A stretch of 64,000 nt of DNA, taken from NCBI RefSeq assembly GCF_000344155.1, contig NZ_BAOQ01000004.1, forward strand, positions 1 through 64,000, read 5' to 3'. This DNA comes from Gordonia paraffinivorans NBRC 108238 (GTDB lineage Bacteria > Actinomycetota > Actinomycetes > Mycobacteriales > Mycobacteriaceae). The translations under genes were made by a program, and so were the position numbers. Positions 36,785 to 45,812 of the stretch are shown here, one piece after another (the first letter of the stretch is position 1; each line of letters opens with the position of its first letter). The notes under the pieces are model-generated. The model did no database searches. It saw nothing but the letters and a program-made list of their open reading frames with translations, and had not been told where the DNA came from.

Positions 36785-38971
36785 GTGACAATCGCCACGT
36801 CTTCCGAGCAAATCGCCGTATGCCACAGTATCGAGTCCTGGGCGCGCGCGGCGAAGGTGACCGAACTCGTCCGCTCCGACATCGACAAGCCGCGCGACCA
36901 GTGGACCCAGATGTTCGGGCAGTTGGCGGACTTCGGGGTCTTCGCGGCGGCCCTGCCGGAATCGGCGGGTGGGCTCGGCGCGGGCTTCGTGGACGTGGCG
37001 GCCATGGTCGAGCAGTGCGGCGCCGAGTTGGTGCCCGGTCCGATCGTCCCGACCGTCACGGCCGCGATCGCGCTCGCCGGCAGCGACGACCCGCGGGCGG
37101 GAGAGCTCCTGGAGCAGGTCGCCGCGGGGGCGGTGCCGGTGGTCACGCCGGCGGCGGGGCATGCGCGAGCCGCGGCGGCCGAGTTGTCGGACACCCTCGA
37201 CCTCGGCATCGTCGCCGGTCATGTCGACGGTGCCGCCATCCTCCTGGCGCTCGACGTCCCCGGCTCCGACACGCGCTGGTGGCTCCTCCCGTCGGGGGCC
37301 GGTGCGGTCGACGCGGTGCCGCAGGCGCCGCTGGACGGCACCATGTCGGTCTCCCGGGTGCGGGTCTCGGGCGTGAGGGCCGACGACCTGATCGCGCTTC
37401 CCGACGCCGTGCTCGTCGAGGGACTGCTCTCGGCGACGCTGGCCGCCTATCAGAGCGGCGTCACGCGCTGGGCGCTCGACACCGCCGTCGAGTATGCCAA
37501 GGTCCGCACGCAGTTCGGGGTCCCGATCGGTTCCTTCCAGGCGATCAAGCACATCGCTGCCGAGATGCTCTGCCGCTGCGAGGAGGTCACTGCGGTGGCA
37601 TGGGACGCGGCGCGCGCCGTCGACGAGGTGCTGCAGGCGTCTGCCGATGAACTCGACTCCGCGCGTGAGCAACTGGCGATCAGCGCGCTCGCCGCGGACG
37701 TGGTCGTCGCCGAGGCGCCGGCGGCCACGGCCAAGGACTGCGTGCAGGTGCTCGGCGGCATCGGCTTCACCTTCGAGCACGACGCCCACCTCTACCTGCG
37801 CTCCGCGCTCGCCGCGCAGGCGGTCCTCGAGGGCGGGCGGAGCGCGGCGTCTGCGCTCGCCGCCCTCGGACTCCGCGGCGTCCGCCGCCGGTTCTCCCTC
37901 GACCTGTCGCAGGTGGAGGGCCGGCGCGACGAGGTCCGCGCCACGGTCGGCCGCATCGCCGAGGCCGACGAGGCGGACCGCCGCCGTCTCCTCGCCGAGA
38001 CCGGCTACCTGACCCCGCACTGGCCGAAGCCCTATGGTCTCGGCGCCGACCCCGCGCTGCAGCTGCTCATCGACGTCGAACTCGACCGCGCCGGAATCGT
38101 CCGCCCCGACCTGGTCATCGGCGCGTGGGCGATCCCGACGATCCTGGCCCACGGCACCGATGCGCAGCGTGAGCGGTTCGTCGCCCCGACCCTGGCCGGC
38201 GAGATCGTCTGGTGTCAGCTGTTCAGCGAACCCGAGGCGGGTTCGGACCTGGCCGCCCTGCGCACCAAGGCCGTACGCGTGGACGGCGGCTGGAAGCTGT
38301 CCGGCCAGAAGATCTGGACCTCCCAGGCGCACAACGCGCAGTGGGCGATCTGCCTGGCCCGCACCAATCCCGAGGCGCCGAAGAACAAGGGCATCACCTA
38401 CTTCCTGGTCGACATGGCCTCGCCCGGCATCGACATCCGGCCCCTGCGCGAACTCACCGGGCGTGCCAACTTCAACGAGGTGTTCCTCGACGGGGTCTTC
38501 GTTCCCGACGACTGTGTGGTCGGCGAGGTCGACAACGGCTGGCGCCTGGCCCGCACGACCCTCGCGAACGAGCGCGTGGCGATGGGCGGGTCCGGTCTCG
38601 GCAAGGAGATGGAGGGGTTGCTGCGTCAGGTGGAGGCGATGACTCGGGATCTGACCGACGACGAGCGCGCCGCGCTCGGCCGCCAGTTCGCGGATGCGCA
38701 CGTGGGCCGGGTCATCGACGCCCGCACCGCCACGCAGCAGCTCGCCGGACTCGATCCCGGCGCCCTGTCGAGCGTCCGCAAGCTCATCGGTGTCCGACAC
38801 CGCCAGGCGGTGCCGGATCTGGCGTTCCGGCTCCTCGGCGCGCAGGGCCTCACGCTCAACGACGCCTCGGACGCCGTGCTGCAGAACAGGTGCCTGTCCA
38901 TCGCCGGCGGCACCACCCAGATCCTCAAGACCGCCGCGGCTGAACGCATTCTCGGTTTGCCGCGCCGATGA
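36785..38971 (+). CDS. fadE34: fused two-domain acyl-CoA dehydrogenase FadE34 (ChsE3)
   Basis: A 728-residue protein of two acyl-CoA dehydrogenase units in tandem. The N-terminal unit (about 1-370) lacks the catalytic Glu. The C-terminal unit (about 375-728) has FSEPEAGSDLAALRT for flavin binding and Glu596 in TLANERVAMG, the position used as base in this class. Length and position next to kstR match FadE34, which forms the C22-C23 double bond in C24 bile-acid-type CoA esters during side-chain removal. The GTG at 36785 was chosen because upstream in-frame sequence crosses the KstR operator. Confidence 0.92.
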   Translation: MTIATSSEQIAVCHSIESWARAAKVTELVRSDIDKPRDQWTQMFGQLADFGVFAAALPESAGGLGAGFVDVAAMVEQCGAELVPGPIVPTVTAAIALAGSDDPRAGELLEQVAAGAVPVVTPAAGHARAAAAELSDTLDLGIVAGHVDGAAILLALDVPGSDTRWWLLPSGAGAVDAVPQAPLDGTMSVSRVRVSGVRADDLIALPDAVLVEGLLSATLAAYQSGVTRWALDTAVEYAKVRTQFGVPIGSFQAIKHIAAEMLCRCEEVTAVAWDAARAVDEVLQASADELDSAREQLAISALAADVVVAEAPAATAKDCVQVLGGIGFTFEHDAHLYLRSALAAQAVLEGGRSAASALAALGLRGVRRRFSLDLSQVEGRRDEVRATVGRIAEADEADRRRLLAETGYLTPHWPKPYGLGADPALQLLIDVELDRAGIVRPDLVIGAWAIPTILAHGTDAQRERFVAPTLAGEIVWCQLFSEPEAGSDLAALRTKAVRVDGGWKLSGQKIWTSQAHNAQWAICLARTNPEAPKNKGITYFLVDMASPGIDIRPLRELTGRANFNEVFLDGVFVPDDCVVGEVDNGWRLARTTLANERVAMGGSGLGKEMEGLLRQVEAMTRDLTDDERAALGRQFADAHVGRVIDARTATQQLAGLDPGALSSVRKLIGVRHRQAVPDLAFRLLGAQGLTLNDASDAVLQNRCLSIAGGTTQILKTAAAERILGLPRR

Positions 38972-39040
38972 ACGTCCGTTCTGGGCGAAAAGCGCAGATG
39001 AACCGCAATCTCTACCCCCTGGCGGTTGGACTCTGATACA

Positions 39041-39058
39041 ACTAGAACAAGTTCTAGT
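39041..39058. promoter_or_regulatory. KstR operator before the chsE1-fadD operon
   Basis: Perfect 18-base palindrome ACTAGAAC-AA-GTTCTAGT, 30 bases upstream of the GTG start of the first FadE gene. Confidence 0.93.
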
Positions 39059-39088
39059 TCTGTTGCCCGCACATGGAGGAGACGCAGG

Positions 39089-40201
39089 GTGGACTTTGCC
39101 CTGGACGCTACGGCGATCGCGGTTCGCGACGTCGCCGACGAGGTGTTCGCACGCCGGCAACCCGACTGGGAGTCGACCTTCGGCAAACGAGGGTCCGACG
39201 ACCGGCCGGGGAGTGATCAGGCGGGCGGCTTCGACGCCGAGACCTGGCAGGCGCTCGTCGAATCGGGCCTGCTGGTGCTCCCGCTTCCGCCCTCGGCCGA
39301 CGGCGACGAGGTCGACGAGGCCGGACTGCTGCCGCTGTTGCGCCGGATGGGCCGGTCCGCGGCCGTCACCCCGGCACTCGGCACCCTGGCCGCCGCGCTG
39401 GTCCTGGCGAAGGCCGAGCCCGAGGTCTGGCAGCGGTGGGGTGAGAAGATCACCGGCGGCCGCTGGGCTGCGGTGGCCATCGGCGAGCACGGCGACGCCC
39501 TGACCGCGACGCCGAAGGCCGGCATCCACGACGGACGCCTCAACGGCACCAAGGTCGGCGTCCTGCACGCCGACGGGGCGTCGGTCCTGCTGGTCACGAC
39601 CGACGCGGGCGTCGTCGCGGTCGATCCGGCCGCCGAGGGCGTCACCCTCACGCGGACGCCCACCTCGAGCGGATGGGGCGAGTACACGGTGACGTTCGAC
39701 GACGTCGCGATCGACGACGCCGACGTCGTCGGCCGCGACCTCGCACCGCTGCGGGACCGCTTCCGACTGGCCCTCTGCGCCTACGGCGACGGCCTGGTGG
39801 CCGGGGCGACCCGCCTGACCGCCGACCATGTCTCCACCCGCGAGCAGTTCGGCAAGCCCATCGCGCTGTTCCAGGCGGTCGGCCAGCAGCTCGCCGACAT
39901 CTACGTCGTCGGCCGCTCGATCGAGCTGTCCACCACCGCCGCGGCCTGGCGGCTTTCCGAGGGGCTCGACGCCGCAACGGATCTCGGCATCGCCGCCTAC
40001 TGGTTGGCGGAGGAGGTGCCGCCGACCCTGCGCACGATGACCCACCTGCACGGCGGGATCGGTGTCGACATCACCTACCCGCTGCACCGCTACTTCTCCG
40101 TCGCCAAGGACCTCGCCCGCCTGGTGGGCGGATCGGCCGTGCGACTCGACGAACTCGCCGACATCACCGAGGCCGCTGCCTCGGCGGCCGGACAGGGGTG
40201 A
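39089..40201 (+). CDS. fadE28: acyl-CoA dehydrogenase ChsE1 (FadE28), non-catalytic-base subunit
   Basis: A 370-residue acyl-CoA dehydrogenase homologue. The middle domain is shortened and lacks the usual EPxAGSD flavin motif, and no catalytic Glu is found in the helix where ChsE2 has NHER. The ADHVSTREQFGKPIALFQAVGQ segment is normal. In Mycobacterium tuberculosis, FadE28 and FadE29 form an alpha2-beta2 enzyme that dehydrogenates the three-carbon side-chain CoA ester. GTG at 39089 follows AGGAGG-like GGAGGA. First gene of the operon; fadE29 follows after three bases. Confidence 0.9.
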   Translation: MDFALDATAIAVRDVADEVFARRQPDWESTFGKRGSDDRPGSDQAGGFDAETWQALVESGLLVLPLPPSADGDEVDEAGLLPLLRRMGRSAAVTPALGTLAAALVLAKAEPEVWQRWGEKITGGRWAAVAIGEHGDALTATPKAGIHDGRLNGTKVGVLHADGASVLLVTTDAGVVAVDPAAEGVTLTRTPTSSGWGEYTVTFDDVAIDDADVVGRDLAPLRDRFRLALCAYGDGLVAGATRLTADHVSTREQFGKPIALFQAVGQQLADIYVVGRSIELSTTAAAWRLSEGLDAATDLGIAAYWLAEEVPPTLRTMTHLHGGIGVDITYPLHRYFSVAKDLARLVGGSAVRLDELADITEAAASAAGQG

Positions 40202-40204
40202 GAG

Positions 40205-41368
40205 ATGTTCATCGACCTGACACCAGAACAGCGGGCGCTGCGCGCCGAACTCCGCGAGTACTTCGCCGACCTCGTCAGTCCCGAGGAGGCGAAGGTCATG
40301 CTCACCGAGCGGCATGGCCCCACCTACCGCAAGATCATCAAGCGCATGGGCGACGACGGCTGGCTCGGCGTCGGCTGGCCGAAGGAGTTCGGCGGCAAGG
40401 GATTCGGTGAGATCGAACAGCAGATCTTCACCAACGAGGCGGTCCGCGCCGACGTGCCCCTGCCGTCGGTGACGCTGCAGACCGTCGGCCCGACCCTGCA
40501 GGTTCACGGCACCGAGGAGCAGAAGCGGAAGTTCCTGCCCGCGATCCTCGCCGGAGACGTCCACTTCGCGATCGGCTACACCGAGCCGTCGGCGGGCACC
40601 GATCTCGCGTCGCTGACCACGACCGCTGTCCGCGAGGGCGACCACTACGTCGTCAACGGACAGAAGATCTTCACCACCGGCGGCCACGACGCCGACTACA
40701 TCTGGCTGGCCGTGCGGACCGACAAGGACGCGCCCAAGCACAAGGGCATCTCGATCCTCATCGTCGACACCACCGATCCCGGGTTCAGCTGGACCCCGAT
40801 CATCACCGCCGACGGTGCGCACCACGTCAATGCCACCTACTACAACGACGTCAAGGTCCCGGTGTCGATGCGCGTGGGCGAGGAAGGCGACGGCTGGAAG
40901 CTGATCACCACCCAGCTCAACCACGAGCGCGTGATGCTCGGACCGGCCGGCCGCATCGAGGGGCTCGCCGCGCGGCTGCGTGCGTGGGCACAGCGCCCGG
41001 GTCCCGACGGCACGGTCATCGCCAAGCAGCCCGACGTGCGTCGCGCGCTGGCCACCATCGACGCCTACGGCCGCATCAACGAGCTGCTCAACTGGCAGGT
41101 CGCGTCCACCGGGGAGGCGATCTCGATGGCCGACGCCGCGGCGACGAAGGTGTTCGCCACCGAACGGATCCAGGCGGTGTGCCGCATGGCCAACGAGATC
41201 GTCGGGCGCTACGGCGATTTCACCGATCCCGAGACCGCTGCCCTCGTCGACTGGCTCGACGTCCAGCAGAAGCGCCACGTCGTCATCACCTTCGGCGGCG
41301 GCGTCAACGAGGTCATGCGCGACATGATCGCCACCGCCGGCCTGGGACTGCCGAGGGCCAAGCGATGA
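40205..41368 (+). CDS. fadE29: acyl-CoA dehydrogenase ChsE2 (FadE29), catalytic subunit
   Basis: A 387-residue protein, identical in length to mycobacterial FadE29 and very similar throughout (MFIDLTPEQR; GVGWPKEFGG; GYTEPSAGTDLASL; DGAHHVNATYYNDVKVP). Glu241 in QLNHERVMLG is the catalytic base position for this class. It pairs with the preceding ChsE1 to introduce the double bond in 3-oxo-4-pregnene-20-carboxyl-CoA. Its stop overlaps the ATG of chsH2 (ATGA). Confidence 0.95.
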   Translation: MFIDLTPEQRALRAELREYFADLVSPEEAKVMLTERHGPTYRKIIKRMGDDGWLGVGWPKEFGGKGFGEIEQQIFTNEAVRADVPLPSVTLQTVGPTLQVHGTEEQKRKFLPAILAGDVHFAIGYTEPSAGTDLASLTTTAVREGDHYVVNGQKIFTTGGHDADYIWLAVRTDKDAPKHKGISILIVDTTDPGFSWTPIITADGAHHVNATYYNDVKVPVSMRVGEEGDGWKLITTQLNHERVMLGPAGRIEGLAARLRAWAQRPGPDGTVIAKQPDVRRALATIDAYGRINELLNWQVASTGEAISMADAAATKVFATERIQAVCRMANEIVGRYGDFTDPETAALVDWLDVQQKRHVVITFGGGVNEVMRDMIATAGLGLPRAKR

Positions 41369-42459
41369 GCACCACGCAGGAGAGGGGCGAGGTGACCGCG
41401 CCCGACACGACCGGCCTGTCCGACGACGACGCGATCCGCGCTGCGGCACAGGCGATCATGGACGCAGGTCCCAGCGCGCCCGTGCGCGGCCGCGACCCGA
41501 TCAACCAGCCGATGATCAACAACTGGGTCGAGGCGATGGGGGACACCAATCCCATCTACGTCGACGAGGAGGCCGCACGCGCGGCCGGGCACCCCGGGAT
41601 CGTCGCACCGCCGGCGATGGCGCAGGTGTGGACCATGCGCGGGCTCCACGGCGTCCGCACCGCCGACGACCCGCTCGGCCGCGCGTCGCAGCTGTTCGAC
41701 GAGGCCGGGTTCACCTCGGTCGTCGCGACCAACTGCGACACCGTCTACCACCGCTACACCCGCCCGGGCGAGGAGGTCTCGCTGTCGGCCGAGCTCGTCG
41801 AGGTCGTCGGTCCCAAGAACACCGCACTCGGTGAGGGTTGGTTCTTCACCACCCGAAACGTCTGGTCCGTGGTCGGAGAAGACGGCGCAGACGAGGTGGT
41901 CGCCGAAATGCGGTTCCGCATCCTCAAGTTCCGGCCCCCGGCCAAGAGCGGCGAGTCGAATACAGCCGTCGCACAACAGGGTGCGCGGGTTCCCGACGAC
42001 CTGGACCCGTCGCGGATGCTCAAGCCGAGCGTCTCGCGGGACACCGCCTTCTTCTGGGAGGGCGTCAAGGCCCACGAGTTACGCATCCAGCGCGACGGCG
42101 AGGGCGCCCTGCGCCACCCGCCGGTCCCGGCGACGTGGAAGCCGCGGCAGCCCGACGGCACGGTCCCCGAGACCGATTACGTCGTCGCGGCCGGAACAGG
42201 GACGGTATACAGCTACGTCGTCCACCGGGCACCCAAGGTGCCCGGGCGGCAGCTGCCGTTCGTCGTGGCCCTCGTCGAACTCGACGAAGGCGTGCGGATG
42301 CTCGGCGAGCTGCGCGGCGTCGAACCGGAGGAGGTGTCGATCGGCATGCCGGTGCGGGTCACGTTCCTCGATTTCCCCGCGGACGAGGACGCGGGCACGG
42401 AGGCATGGACGCTCTACGCGTGGGAGCCGGCCGGATCGAGCGAGGGGACGGACCGATGA
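41365..42459 (+). CDS. chsH2: steroid enoyl-CoA hydratase subunit ChsH2 (MaoC + DUF35)
   Basis: A 364-residue two-domain protein. The N-terminal MaoC hot-dog domain (about 40-200) has NWVEAMGDTNPIYVDEEAA, and the C-terminal DUF35 OB-fold domain (about 245-355) has TGTVYSYVVHRAP and PFVVALVELDEGVRMLGEL. It makes the hydratase with ChsH1, while the DUF35 part is needed by Ltp2 for the retro-aldol step (established in mycobacteria and Thermomonospora). It is longer than the 311-residue mycobacterial form because of N-terminal and linker additions. ATGA overlaps at both ends. Confidence 0.95.
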   Translation: MSTTQERGEVTAPDTTGLSDDDAIRAAAQAIMDAGPSAPVRGRDPINQPMINNWVEAMGDTNPIYVDEEAARAAGHPGIVAPPAMAQVWTMRGLHGVRTADDPLGRASQLFDEAGFTSVVATNCDTVYHRYTRPGEEVSLSAELVEVVGPKNTALGEGWFFTTRNVWSVVGEDGADEVVAEMRFRILKFRPPAKSGESNTAVAQQGARVPDDLDPSRMLKPSVSRDTAFFWEGVKAHELRIQRDGEGALRHPPVPATWKPRQPDGTVPETDYVVAAGTGTVYSYVVHRAPKVPGRQLPFVVALVELDEGVRMLGELRGVEPEEVSIGMPVRVTFLDFPADEDAGTEAWTLYAWEPAGSSEGTDR

Positions 42460-42914
42460 CCGGTATCGCCGCAACACCGATCGCGGTCGGGACCACGTTG
42501 CCGCCGTTGACGATCGAGGCCACGCCGACCTTCGTCGTGGCCACCGCGCTGGCCACCCGCGACTTCCAGGACGTCCACCACGATCGCGACCTCGCCCAGG
42601 CGAAGGGGTCCAAGGACATCTTCGTCAACATCCTGACCGACACCGGGCTGGTCGAACGGTTCGTCACCGACTGGGCCGGCCCGTACGCCCGAATCCGCTC
42701 GATCGCGCTCAAGCTCGGCGTGCCCTGGTACGCCTACGACACGGTCACGTTCGCCGGCGAGGTCACCGAGGTCGCCGATGACGGGCTCGTCACCGTCGCG
42801 GTCACCGGCACCAATTCGCTGGGCAAGCACGTGATCTCGACCGTCACTCTCACCGTCGGCGACGGCGCGCACGATTCGACGGAGCAGGATTCGGCAGAAG
42901 GGGAGGGTCGGTGA
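42456..42914 (+). CDS. chsH1: steroid enoyl-CoA hydratase subunit ChsH1
   Basis: A 152-residue MaoC-like protein with the active-site pair Asp36 and His41 in TRDFQDVHHDRD. With ChsH2 it hydrates 3-oxo-4,17-pregnadiene-20-carboxyl-CoA. It is about 20 residues longer than the mycobacterial form owing to an acidic C-terminal tail (DSTEQDSAEGEG). It overlaps chsH2 by ATGA and ltp2 by GTGA. Confidence 0.94.
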   Translation: MTGIAATPIAVGTTLPPLTIEATPTFVVATALATRDFQDVHHDRDLAQAKGSKDIFVNILTDTGLVERFVTDWAGPYARIRSIALKLGVPWYAYDTVTFAGEVTEVADDGLVTVAVTGTNSLGKHVISTVTLTVGDGAHDSTEQDSAEGEGR

Positions 42915-44086
42915 TGGGCACGCTCTCGGGACAGGCGGCGATCGTCGGCATCGGCGCCACCGAGTTCTCCAAGGACTCCGGACGCAGCGAACTGCGACTG
43001 GCCGCAGAGGCGGTGCAGGCGGCCATCGCCGACGCGGGCCTCACGCCGGCCGACGTCGACGGGCTGGTCACCTTCACGATGGACACCAACAGCGAGATCT
43101 CGGTCGCGCGTGCCGTCGGCATCCCGGAGCTGACCTATTTCTCGCGCATCCACTACGGCGGCGGCGCGGCGTGCGCCACCGTCCAGCAGGCGGCGATGGC
43201 CGTCGCGACCGGGGTCGCCGACGTGGTGGTCGCCTACCGTGCGTTCAACGAGCGGTCGGGACTCCGGTTCGGGCAGGTGAATTCGGCGGTCGCCAACCAG
43301 GAGAACTCCTCGGGCACGGAGAACGCCTTCAGCTATCCGCACGGGCTGTCGACGCCGGCGGCGTTCGTCGCGATGATCGCGCAGCGGTACATGCACGACT
43401 ACGGCGCCACCAGCGAGGACTTCGGCCGTATCGCCGTCGTCGACCGCAAGCATGCGGCCAACAACCCCGATGCCTTCTTCTACGGCAAGCCGATCACGCT
43501 GGAGGATCACCAGAACTCGCGCTACATCGCCGAGCCGCTCCACCTCCTCGACTGCTGCCAGGAATCCGACGGCGGTGTCGCACTGGTGATCACCTCGGCC
43601 GAGCGGGCCAAGGACCTGCCGCACAAGCCCGCGGTGATCGCCGCGGCGGCAGCGGGTTCGGCGGCCGACCAGTACATCATGACCAGCTACTACCGGGAGG
43701 AGCTGGCGGCGCTGCCCGAGATGGGTCTCGTCGGTCGTCAGCTGTGGTCGCAGTCCGGCCTCGGGCCCGACGACATGGACATGGCGATCCTCTACGACCA
43801 CTTCACCCCGTACACCCTCATCCAGCTCGAGGAGCTCGGCTTCTGCGCCCGCGGGGAGGCCAAGGACTTCGTGCGCGCGCCCGGAGCCCTGGAGGTGGGC
43901 GGACGGCTCCCGCTGAACACCCACGGCGGACAGCTCGGCGAGGCCTACATCCACGGGATGAACGGCATCGCCGAGGCGGTCCGCCAGATCCGCGGCGACT
44001 CGGTCAACCAGGTCGACGACGCCGAGAAGGTCGTCGTCACCGCCGGTACCGGCGTCCCGACAAGCGGATTGGTGCTCACCGCATGA
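42911..44086 (+). CDS. ltp2: steroid side-chain retro-aldolase Ltp2
   Basis: A 391-residue thiolase-superfamily (SCP-x thiolase-like) protein. It has the lipid-transfer pattern ATEFSKDSGRSELRLAAEAVQ, the FTPYTLIQLEELGFC loop with Tyr residues used in the aldolase active site, and NTHGGQLGEAYIHGMNG near the C-terminus. With the DUF35 domain of ChsH2 it cleaves the 17-hydroxy side-chain CoA ester to androstenedione and propionyl-CoA. Either GTG 42911, overlapping the chsH1 stop, or ATG 42914 may start translation. Confidence 0.94.
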   Translation: MMGTLSGQAAIVGIGATEFSKDSGRSELRLAAEAVQAAIADAGLTPADVDGLVTFTMDTNSEISVARAVGIPELTYFSRIHYGGGAACATVQQAAMAVATGVADVVVAYRAFNERSGLRFGQVNSAVANQENSSGTENAFSYPHGLSTPAAFVAMIAQRYMHDYGATSEDFGRIAVVDRKHAANNPDAFFYGKPITLEDHQNSRYIAEPLHLLDCCQESDGGVALVITSAERAKDLPHKPAVIAAAAAGSAADQYIMTSYYREELAALPEMGLVGRQLWSQSGLGPDDMDMAILYDHFTPYTLIQLEELGFCARGEAKDFVRAPGALEVGGRLPLNTHGGQLGEAYIHGMNGIAEAVRQIRGDSVNQVDDAEKVVVTAGTGVPTSGLVLTA

Positions 44087-44172
44087 GCACGTCCGCCCGT
44101 CCGGTCCCCATCGAATCCATCCAGCCACATCTGTCCATGAACACTCTTGAAAACGAGGAGCGCGCACGATGA
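44083..44172 (+). CDS. 29-codon mini-ORF bridging ltp2 and fadD
   Basis: It begins MSTSARPVPIESIQPHLSMN. Its ATG overlaps the ltp2 stop (ATGA at 44083) and its TGA overlaps the fadD ATG (ATGA at 44169). Ribosomes could thus run from ltp2 to fadD without release. A strong GAGGAG site inside it (44154-44161) also serves fadD. It may have no function as a peptide. Confidence 0.35.
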   Translation: MSTSARPVPIESIQPHLSMNTLENEERAR

Positions 44173-45800
44173 AGTTCAACCTCGCCGACGTCTTCGAAAC
44201 CGTCGCCGATTCGGTGCCCGAGCGGATCGCGCTCAGCTACCAGGGTCGCCAGATCAGCTACGCCGAGCTCGACAAGCTCTCGAACCAGGTCGCGCACCTC
44301 CTCTCCGACAACGGGATCGGCGCCTTCGACAACGTGGCGCTGTTCCTGAAGAACAGCGTCGAGCACGTGACCAGCCTTCTCGGCCTGCTCAAGATCCGCG
44401 CGGTGCCGGTCAACGTCAACTACCGCTACACCAACGCCGAGCTGCAGTACATCTTCGACAACTCCGATTCGCGCGCGATCATCGTCGAGCTCCCCGAGCA
44501 CCAGCGCAGCGTCGCCGCGATACTCGCGGACGTCCCGACGGTCCGGACGGTGTTCGTGATCGGCGAGATCGTCGACGAGCTGCATCAGGCGGTCGCCGAC
44601 CTGCCCGGCGGCCGGCTCGTCGAGGTCGTGTCGTTCTCCGACTACGAGGCCAAGCCGGACCACCGCGACTTCGAGCCGCGCAACGGCGAGGAGCTGTACC
44701 TGCTCTACACCGGCGGCACCACGGGTTATCCCAAGGGCGTCATGTGGCAGCACGACGACTTCTTCCGCAAGCCGCTGTCCGGCGGCAACCCGTACGGCGA
44801 GGCGCGCAAGGACCTCGAGGAGATCGGCACGGCGGTCAAGGACTTCCCGTCGATCGCCTTCCTGCTCGCGGCCCCGCTCATGCACGGCGCGGCGTCGTAC
44901 TCGCTGTTCACCTTCTTCACCCTGGGCGGGCGCCTGGTGATCCAGCGCGACTTCGACCCGGCCGCCATCGTCACCGAGGTCGAGAAGGAGAAGGTCAACA
45001 TCGTCCTCATCGTCGGCGACGCCATGGGCCTGCCGCTCGTCGAGGAGATGGAGAAGCGCAAGGACGAGGTTGATCTGTCGTCGATGTTCTCCATCACCTC
45101 CGGCGGTGCGATCTGGTCGCAGCACGTGCGCGACCGCATGCTCGCGGTGAAGCCGGATCTGGTGCTGCGCGACAACTTCGGCGCCTCGGAGTCGGGCAAC
45201 GACGGCGAGATCATGATGGACGAGAACGGCCACCTGAAGGTGCCGCCGACCGACAAGATGATGGTCGTTGACGAGAAGCTCAACAAGATCGCGCCCGGCT
45301 CGGGCGAGGTCGGCTACATCGCCCGCATCGGCAACGTGCCGCTCGGCTACTACAAGGACCCGGAGAAGACCGCCAAGACCTTCCCGACCCTGCCCGACGG
45401 GACCCGCATCTCGATCCTGGGCGATATGGGCACCGTCGAGGCCGACGGCTCGATCGTCTTCCTGGGCCGCGGTTCCCAGTGCATCAACACCGGCGGCGAG
45501 AAGGTCTACGCCGAGGAGGTCGAGGCCGTCCTGCACGCACACCCGGCCATCGCCGACGCCCTGGTGGTCCCGGTGCCCGACGAGAAGTACGGCCAGCGGG
45601 TCGCCGCGGTGATCGCGCTCGCCGAGGGCGCCGAGGAGCCGTCGCTGGAGGACATCCAGGAACACTGCCGGGCCGACCTGGCCCGCTACAAGGTCCCGCG
45701 CACCGTGGTCTTCGTCGACGAGGTCAAGCGCACCCCGGCCGGCAAGGCCGACTACCGCTGGGCGAAGGCCGAGGCGGCGAAGGAGAGCACGGCGGTCTGA
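44169..45800 (+). CDS. FadD19-type steroid acyl-CoA synthetase
   Basis: A 543-residue adenylate-forming enzyme. The P-loop is YTGGTTGYPKGVMW (about 178-191), the A5-like motif GDAMGLPLVEEM lies near 280, GGEKVYAEEVEAVL near 440, and the catalytic Lys526 in TPAGKADYRWAK. The FPKGVMW-type and VxRSPAGKPDYRWAK-type motifs match FadD19, the ligase that activates C24-branched sterol side chains to CoA esters, but other steroid FadD members are similar. It is the last gene of the KstR-controlled operon; its stop is 12 bases from that of a convergent permease gene. Confidence 0.85.
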   Translation: MKFNLADVFETVADSVPERIALSYQGRQISYAELDKLSNQVAHLLSDNGIGAFDNVALFLKNSVEHVTSLLGLLKIRAVPVNVNYRYTNAELQYIFDNSDSRAIIVELPEHQRSVAAILADVPTVRTVFVIGEIVDELHQAVADLPGGRLVEVVSFSDYEAKPDHRDFEPRNGEELYLLYTGGTTGYPKGVMWQHDDFFRKPLSGGNPYGEARKDLEEIGTAVKDFPSIAFLLAAPLMHGAASYSLFTFFTLGGRLVIQRDFDPAAIVTEVEKEKVNIVLIVGDAMGLPLVEEMEKRKDEVDLSSMFSITSGGAIWSQHVRDRMLAVKPDLVLRDNFGASESGNDGEIMMDENGHLKVPPTDKMMVVDEKLNKIAPGSGEVGYIARIGNVPLGYYKDPEKTAKTFPTLPDGTRISILGDMGTVEADGSIVFLGRGSQCINTGGEKVYAEEVEAVLHAHPAIADALVVPVPDEKYGQRVAAVIALAEGAEEPSLEDIQEHCRADLARYKVPRTVVFVDEVKRTPAGKADYRWAKAEAAKESTAV

Positions 45801-45812
45801 CCGGCCCGCTCC

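Noticed and set aside
36779-41449. A 1556-codon open frame on the minus strand
   Set aside because: It runs opposite the fadE34-fadE29 genes, is Arg/Asp/Gly-rich with no domain, and is a GC-bias shadow of real coding frames.
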